Shown: positions 16,279-18,398 of the stretch, piece after piece
Position numbering within the stretch: the first letter of the stretch is position 1
Layout of the letters: the number at the start of each line of letters is the position of its first letter
NCBI GenBank assembly: GCA_015069525.1
Contig: SVIK01000017.1
Coordinates: 1-18,398, forward strand
Direction: 5' to 3'
DNA length: 18,398 nucleotides
From: Clostridiales bacterium
GTDB lineage: Bacteria; Bacillota; Clostridia; Christensenellales; Borkfalkiaceae
Program-made: the position numbers and the translations under genes
The notes under the pieces: model-generated
Told to the model about the DNA's origin: nothing
What the model saw: only the letters and a program-made list of their open reading frames with translations
Databases searched by the model: none

Positions 16279-16307
16279 ATTATACACTATTTATAAGAAT
16301 AAATCAA
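16279..16307 (-). promoter_or_regulatory. Predicted sigma-A promoter for sbcD and the genes after it
   Basis: On the minus strand a -35 box TTGATT (plus 16302-16307) and a perfect -10 box TATAAT (plus 16279-16284) are 17 bp apart. Transcription would start near 16272, with a leader of about 106 nt to the sbcD ATG. It is the only strong promoter I see upstream of the minus-strand run. Confidence 0.65.
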
Positions 16308-16332
16308 GAAAAGAGTGATAAAAGAAGCAAAA

Positions 16333-16376
16333 TTTTACGAAATTTACACCTTTCTAACAGGAATTTTTTCGTAAAA
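16333..16376 (+). repeat. 10-bp inverted repeat in the leader of the DnaD/DnaC-type gene
   Basis: TTTTACGAAA (16333-16342) and TTTCGTAAAA (16367-16376) are exact reverse complements separated by 24 bases. They lie within the predicted 5' leader, about 50 bases before the start codon. The stem is AT-rich, so its stability as RNA is doubtful. Confidence 0.4.
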
Positions 16377-16427
16377 AAAGATTTTTTCGGGTGATAGGAG
16401 TTTTACAAAAGATTTTGGAGGCGCAAA

Positions 16428-18158
16428 ATGGCGTTCTGTTCCTTTTCCAAAGACAGCGACGGGAATTCTTTCGTTGCCGTGGAAAACAAGTTCATAACCA
16501 AGTACTTGCCAGAGGCGGACGGCTTTGCCGTAAAGGTTTACCTTTACGGTTTGTACCTGTGCAAAAATCCCAGCGTTGATTTTACCCTCGCTTCCATGGC
16601 GGAAGTGTTGAAAACGAGCGAGGAAAAAATCGTTTCGGCATTCGCCTTTTGGGAGGATTACGACCTTGTGGAAATCCTTTCCAAATCCCCTTTCGCCGTA
16701 CAGTATTTGCCCGTTAAATCGGCTATCGGTAGGCCGAAGAAAGTGCGCTATGAACAATACGGCGATTTCAATAAGGAATTGCAACGGAAATTGCAGACGG
16801 TTGGAAAGTTCGTTTCCGCAGGCGATTATTTGAAATATATGCGTTTCCTCGAAGAAAATCCCATGCAACCGCAAGCGCTTTTGCTTATCGTTGAGTATTG
16901 TATCAATAAACAGGGCGAGAATATCTCCCCCTCCTATATCTTCAATAAGGCGAAAAAACTCCTTAAAAACGGTTGCTCGACCTTTGAACAGGTGGAAAAA
17001 GAGCTCTCTAATTTTAACGCGCACGAAAGCGATTTAACGCAAGTGTTGGGCGCGCTGGGCGGATATCAAAAGCAACCGGACGAAAGCGATTATTCGCTGT
17101 ATCGAAAATGGACGGAAACGCTTGGATTTAACAAGGACGCCGTTATCACCGTGGCAAAACGTACCAAACGGGGCAGTATTACCTCGCTTGATTTTGCCTT
17201 GGAGGAGTTATACGAAAAGGGCAAGTTGGACGCGGATGAGATTGAAGCATATTTAAGCGAAAGAGAAACGCTTGCTAACCTTACCTTCCGTATCGGCAGA
17301 AAATTGGGTGCAAAAGTGAGCAATCCCGCCACTTTCATCGACGAATACGTGGAAAAATGGTTTGCTTGCGGGTATGAAGATACTTCCCTTCTCGATATCG
17401 CCCTTTACTGTTTGAAAACGGACAGAGGCAATTTCGATAGCATGAATACCATCGTCGACAAGCTTTTCGCGATGGGTATCGTCGCCAAAGAAGACGTCAA
17501 GGCTTTCCTTAAAGAACGGACGGATGAACTGAAACTCTTTGAAAAAATACGGGAGATTTGCCCGAGCGTGAGAAAGAGCTCCGTCAACGTGTCTATGATA
17601 CGCACTTGGAAAGATTGGGCGTTTAGCGACGAAATGATTTTGGAAGCCTCGAAACGAAGCGTGAGTAGCGCAAACGCTATCCCTTATATGAATAAAATCC
17701 TTGCCGATTGGAAGAAGGATAACGTCTTCTCCGTGCAGGATATCCCCCAAGACGGGAGCGTTTCCGCCGTAAATTCTACCGCAAAAACCTTTGTTTCCCC
17801 CACCGTGGAAGCGGTGAACGCAAAAGCGGATAGGGAAAGGTATTACGCGTTGCTTAGAGAAAAGGCGATTGCCAAAGCGGATAAATTCCTTGCCAAAGCA
17901 AACGAAAACGCTCGCTTTAAGCAAATCACGGCGGAGCTTGCAGGTATGGAAATTTCCATTGCCAAGGCGGAAGTGTTTGAAAGCGAAAAATTGCCCGCAC
18001 TTTTGGAAAAGAAAAAAGCGCTCGCAATCGAACGCAAGGCTATTTTGGATAAGATGGGAATTGACGAAAGCGATTTGCTCCCTCAATTTGTCTGCAAAAA
18101 ATGCAAGGACACGGGATTTTTGGAAAGCGGAAAAGCTTGTGATTGTTATAAAAAATAA
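16428..18158 (+). CDS. DnaD-like primosome protein fused to a DnaC/DnaI-type N-terminal zinc domain, no AAA+ domain
   Basis: The 576-residue protein starts with a DnaD-type winged-helix region (about 1-100). It is followed by repeated DnaD/DnaB2-like helical segments (about 126-190, 225-280, 312-363 and 390-430). The last ends in the family motif YxxxIxxxW (Tyr420, Ile424, Trp428). After a Ser/Thr/Val linker (about 437-463), residues 466-576 look like the N-terminal helicase-binding domain of the loader DnaC/DnaI: long charged helices, then a zinc site VCKKCKDTGF with Cys556, Cys559, Cys571 and Cys573. In DnaI the AAA+ ATPase follows such a site, but here the reading frame stops three residues later (KK, stop). 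A GGAGG site lies six bases before the ATG. The gene diverges from sbcD. Confidence 0.88.
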   Translation: MAFCSFSKDSDGNSFVAVENKFITKYLPEADGFAVKVYLYGLYLCKNPSVDFTLASMAEVLKTSEEKIVSAFAFWEDYDLVEILSKSPFAVQYLPVKSAIGRPKKVRYEQYGDFNKELQRKLQTVGKFVSAGDYLKYMRFLEENPMQPQALLLIVEYCINKQGENISPSYIFNKAKKLLKNGCSTFEQVEKELSNFNAHESDLTQVLGALGGYQKQPDESDYSLYRKWTETLGFNKDAVITVAKRTKRGSITSLDFALEELYEKGKLDADEIEAYLSERETLANLTFRIGRKLGAKVSNPATFIDEYVEKWFACGYEDTSLLDIALYCLKTDRGNFDSMNTIVDKLFAMGIVAKEDVKAFLKERTDELKLFEKIREICPSVRKSSVNVSMIRTWKDWAFSDEMILEASKRSVSSANAIPYMNKILADWKKDNVFSVQDIPQDGSVSAVNSTAKTFVSPTVEAVNAKADRERYYALLREKAIAKADKFLAKANENARFKQITAELAGMEISIAKAEVFESEKLPALLEKKKALAIERKAILDKMGIDESDLLPQFVCKKCKDTGFLESGKACDCYKK

Positions 18159-18170
18159 ATTTGTATAAAT

Positions 18171-18198
18171 AAAAACACGCCCTATCGGCGTGTTTTTT
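18171..18198. terminator. Bidirectional Rho-independent terminator after the DnaD/DnaC-type gene
   Basis: An A5 tract, stem CACGCC, loop CTATC, stem GGCGTG and T6 form a hairpin that works on either strand. It lies 13 bp after the stop codon. The same hairpin recurs 168 bp downstream at 18338-18366 with longer arms. Confidence 0.88.
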
Positions 18199-18331
18199 GT
18201 TTGGCGCAGAGAAGAGGATTTTGGCAAAGCCAAAGCTTCACCGACGACCAATAAAGTAAAAAAACGAACCTTGACATTTTCGTCGGCTCGCGCGAACCTC
18301 CGCTTATTCGTACGTTCTCACGCTCTATTCA

Positions 18332-18372
18332 CCAAACAAAAAACACGCCCTATCGGCGTGTTTTTTGTTTGG
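18332..18372. terminator. Second copy of the terminator hairpin with an 18-bp perfect stem
   Basis: Arms at 18332-18349 and 18355-18372 are perfect reverse complements around a CTATC loop. They include the CACGCC/GGCGTG stem of the first terminator but are extended by CCAAACAAAAAA on the left and its complement on the right. In the first copy only 11 bp pair because its left flank is unrelated gene-end sequence. Confidence 0.85.
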
Positions 18373-18398
18373 CGCAGAGAAGAGGATTTTGGCAAAGC

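Larger units (their letters stand above)
18171..18398. repeat. Right tandem array of the intergenic repeat (period 168 bp)
   Basis: Bases 18171-18230 recur exactly at 18339-18398, where the window ends. The unit contains the terminator hairpin, a mini-hairpin TTTGGC-aaa-GCCAAA (18220-18234), an A-rich tract, and a segment near 18286-18326 that aligns with the left array at 200-245. The core 18211-18326 is 116 bp, against about 119 bp on the left. No protein gene is supported in this stretch. Confidence 0.85.

Noticed and set aside
16344..17024. Long minus-strand frame (226 residues) opposite the DnaD/DnaC-type gene
   Set aside because: It is antisense to a gene with clear DnaD motifs and a good ribosome site, and it shows no domain of its own.
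18120..18175. Frameshift or interruption of a dnaC gene just after the zinc site
   Set aside because: The 40 bases after the stop hold no residual loader sequence in any frame and go straight into a well-formed terminator. A deletion of the AAA+ part in the past remains possible.
17253..18251. Minus-strand frame of 332 residues opposite the same gene, starting inside the right repeat
   Set aside because: It is a shadow of the coding strand. Its N-terminal part reads through the terminator hairpin and the repeat, which is not expected of a real gene.

Overview
The window reads as chromosomal DNA from a bacterium of the phylum Bacillota, probably an uncultured Clostridia-type lineage. The basis is a DnaD-family primosome protein, a YwlE-type phosphatase, a DUF951 protein, the UPF0237/UPF0210 gene pair, AGGAGG-type ribosome binding sites and a tRNA with an encoded CCA end. 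No phage, plasmid, transposase or CRISPR signature is visible, so this is mostly a housekeeping region. Species assignment is not possible from the sequence alone.

Layout, in the direction of transcription. A divergent intergenic region (16166-16427) separates two units. To the left, on the minus strand, fifteen protein genes and a tRNA run without a gap above about 45 bp: sbcD, sbcC, an alpha/beta-hydrolase-like protein, a DUF951 protein, signal peptidase I, a DegV protein, a membrane protein with an acidic tail, an ACT protein (UPF0237), UPF0210, oligoendopeptidase F, dnaB, a Sua5/YwlC threonylcarbamoyl-AMP synthase, a YwlE-like phosphatase, rpiB, an S51-type peptidase and tRNA-Leu(CAG). 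The run closes with a Rho-independent terminator at 260-283. To the right, on the plus strand, a single long gene encodes a DnaD-like protein whose C-terminus is the N-terminal zinc domain of a DnaC/DnaI helicase loader, followed by a bidirectional terminator.

The most unusual content concerns replication initiation. The replicative helicase DnaB ends in an acidic tail closing with DDELPY, which resembles the C-terminal tip of single-stranded-DNA-binding protein. The DnaD-like protein carries a DnaC-type N-terminal domain but no AAA+ ATPase. In addition, SbcC lacks the CxxC zinc hook normally found at the tip of its coiled coil, and the hydrolase-like protein has Arg where the nucleophile is expected.

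Both window edges carry tandemly repeated units of a degenerate intergenic element with a core of about 117 bp (period 157 bp on the left, 168 bp on the right). The two cores are alignable, including a TTTGGC-NNN-GCCAAA mini-hairpin with different loops. In both places the unit abuts long inverted repeats built from the terminator or tRNA end of the neighbouring gene. The sbcD/dnaD intergenic region has two good sigma-A-type promoters that face each other, with two inverted repeats of AACGG-type half-sites in and between them.
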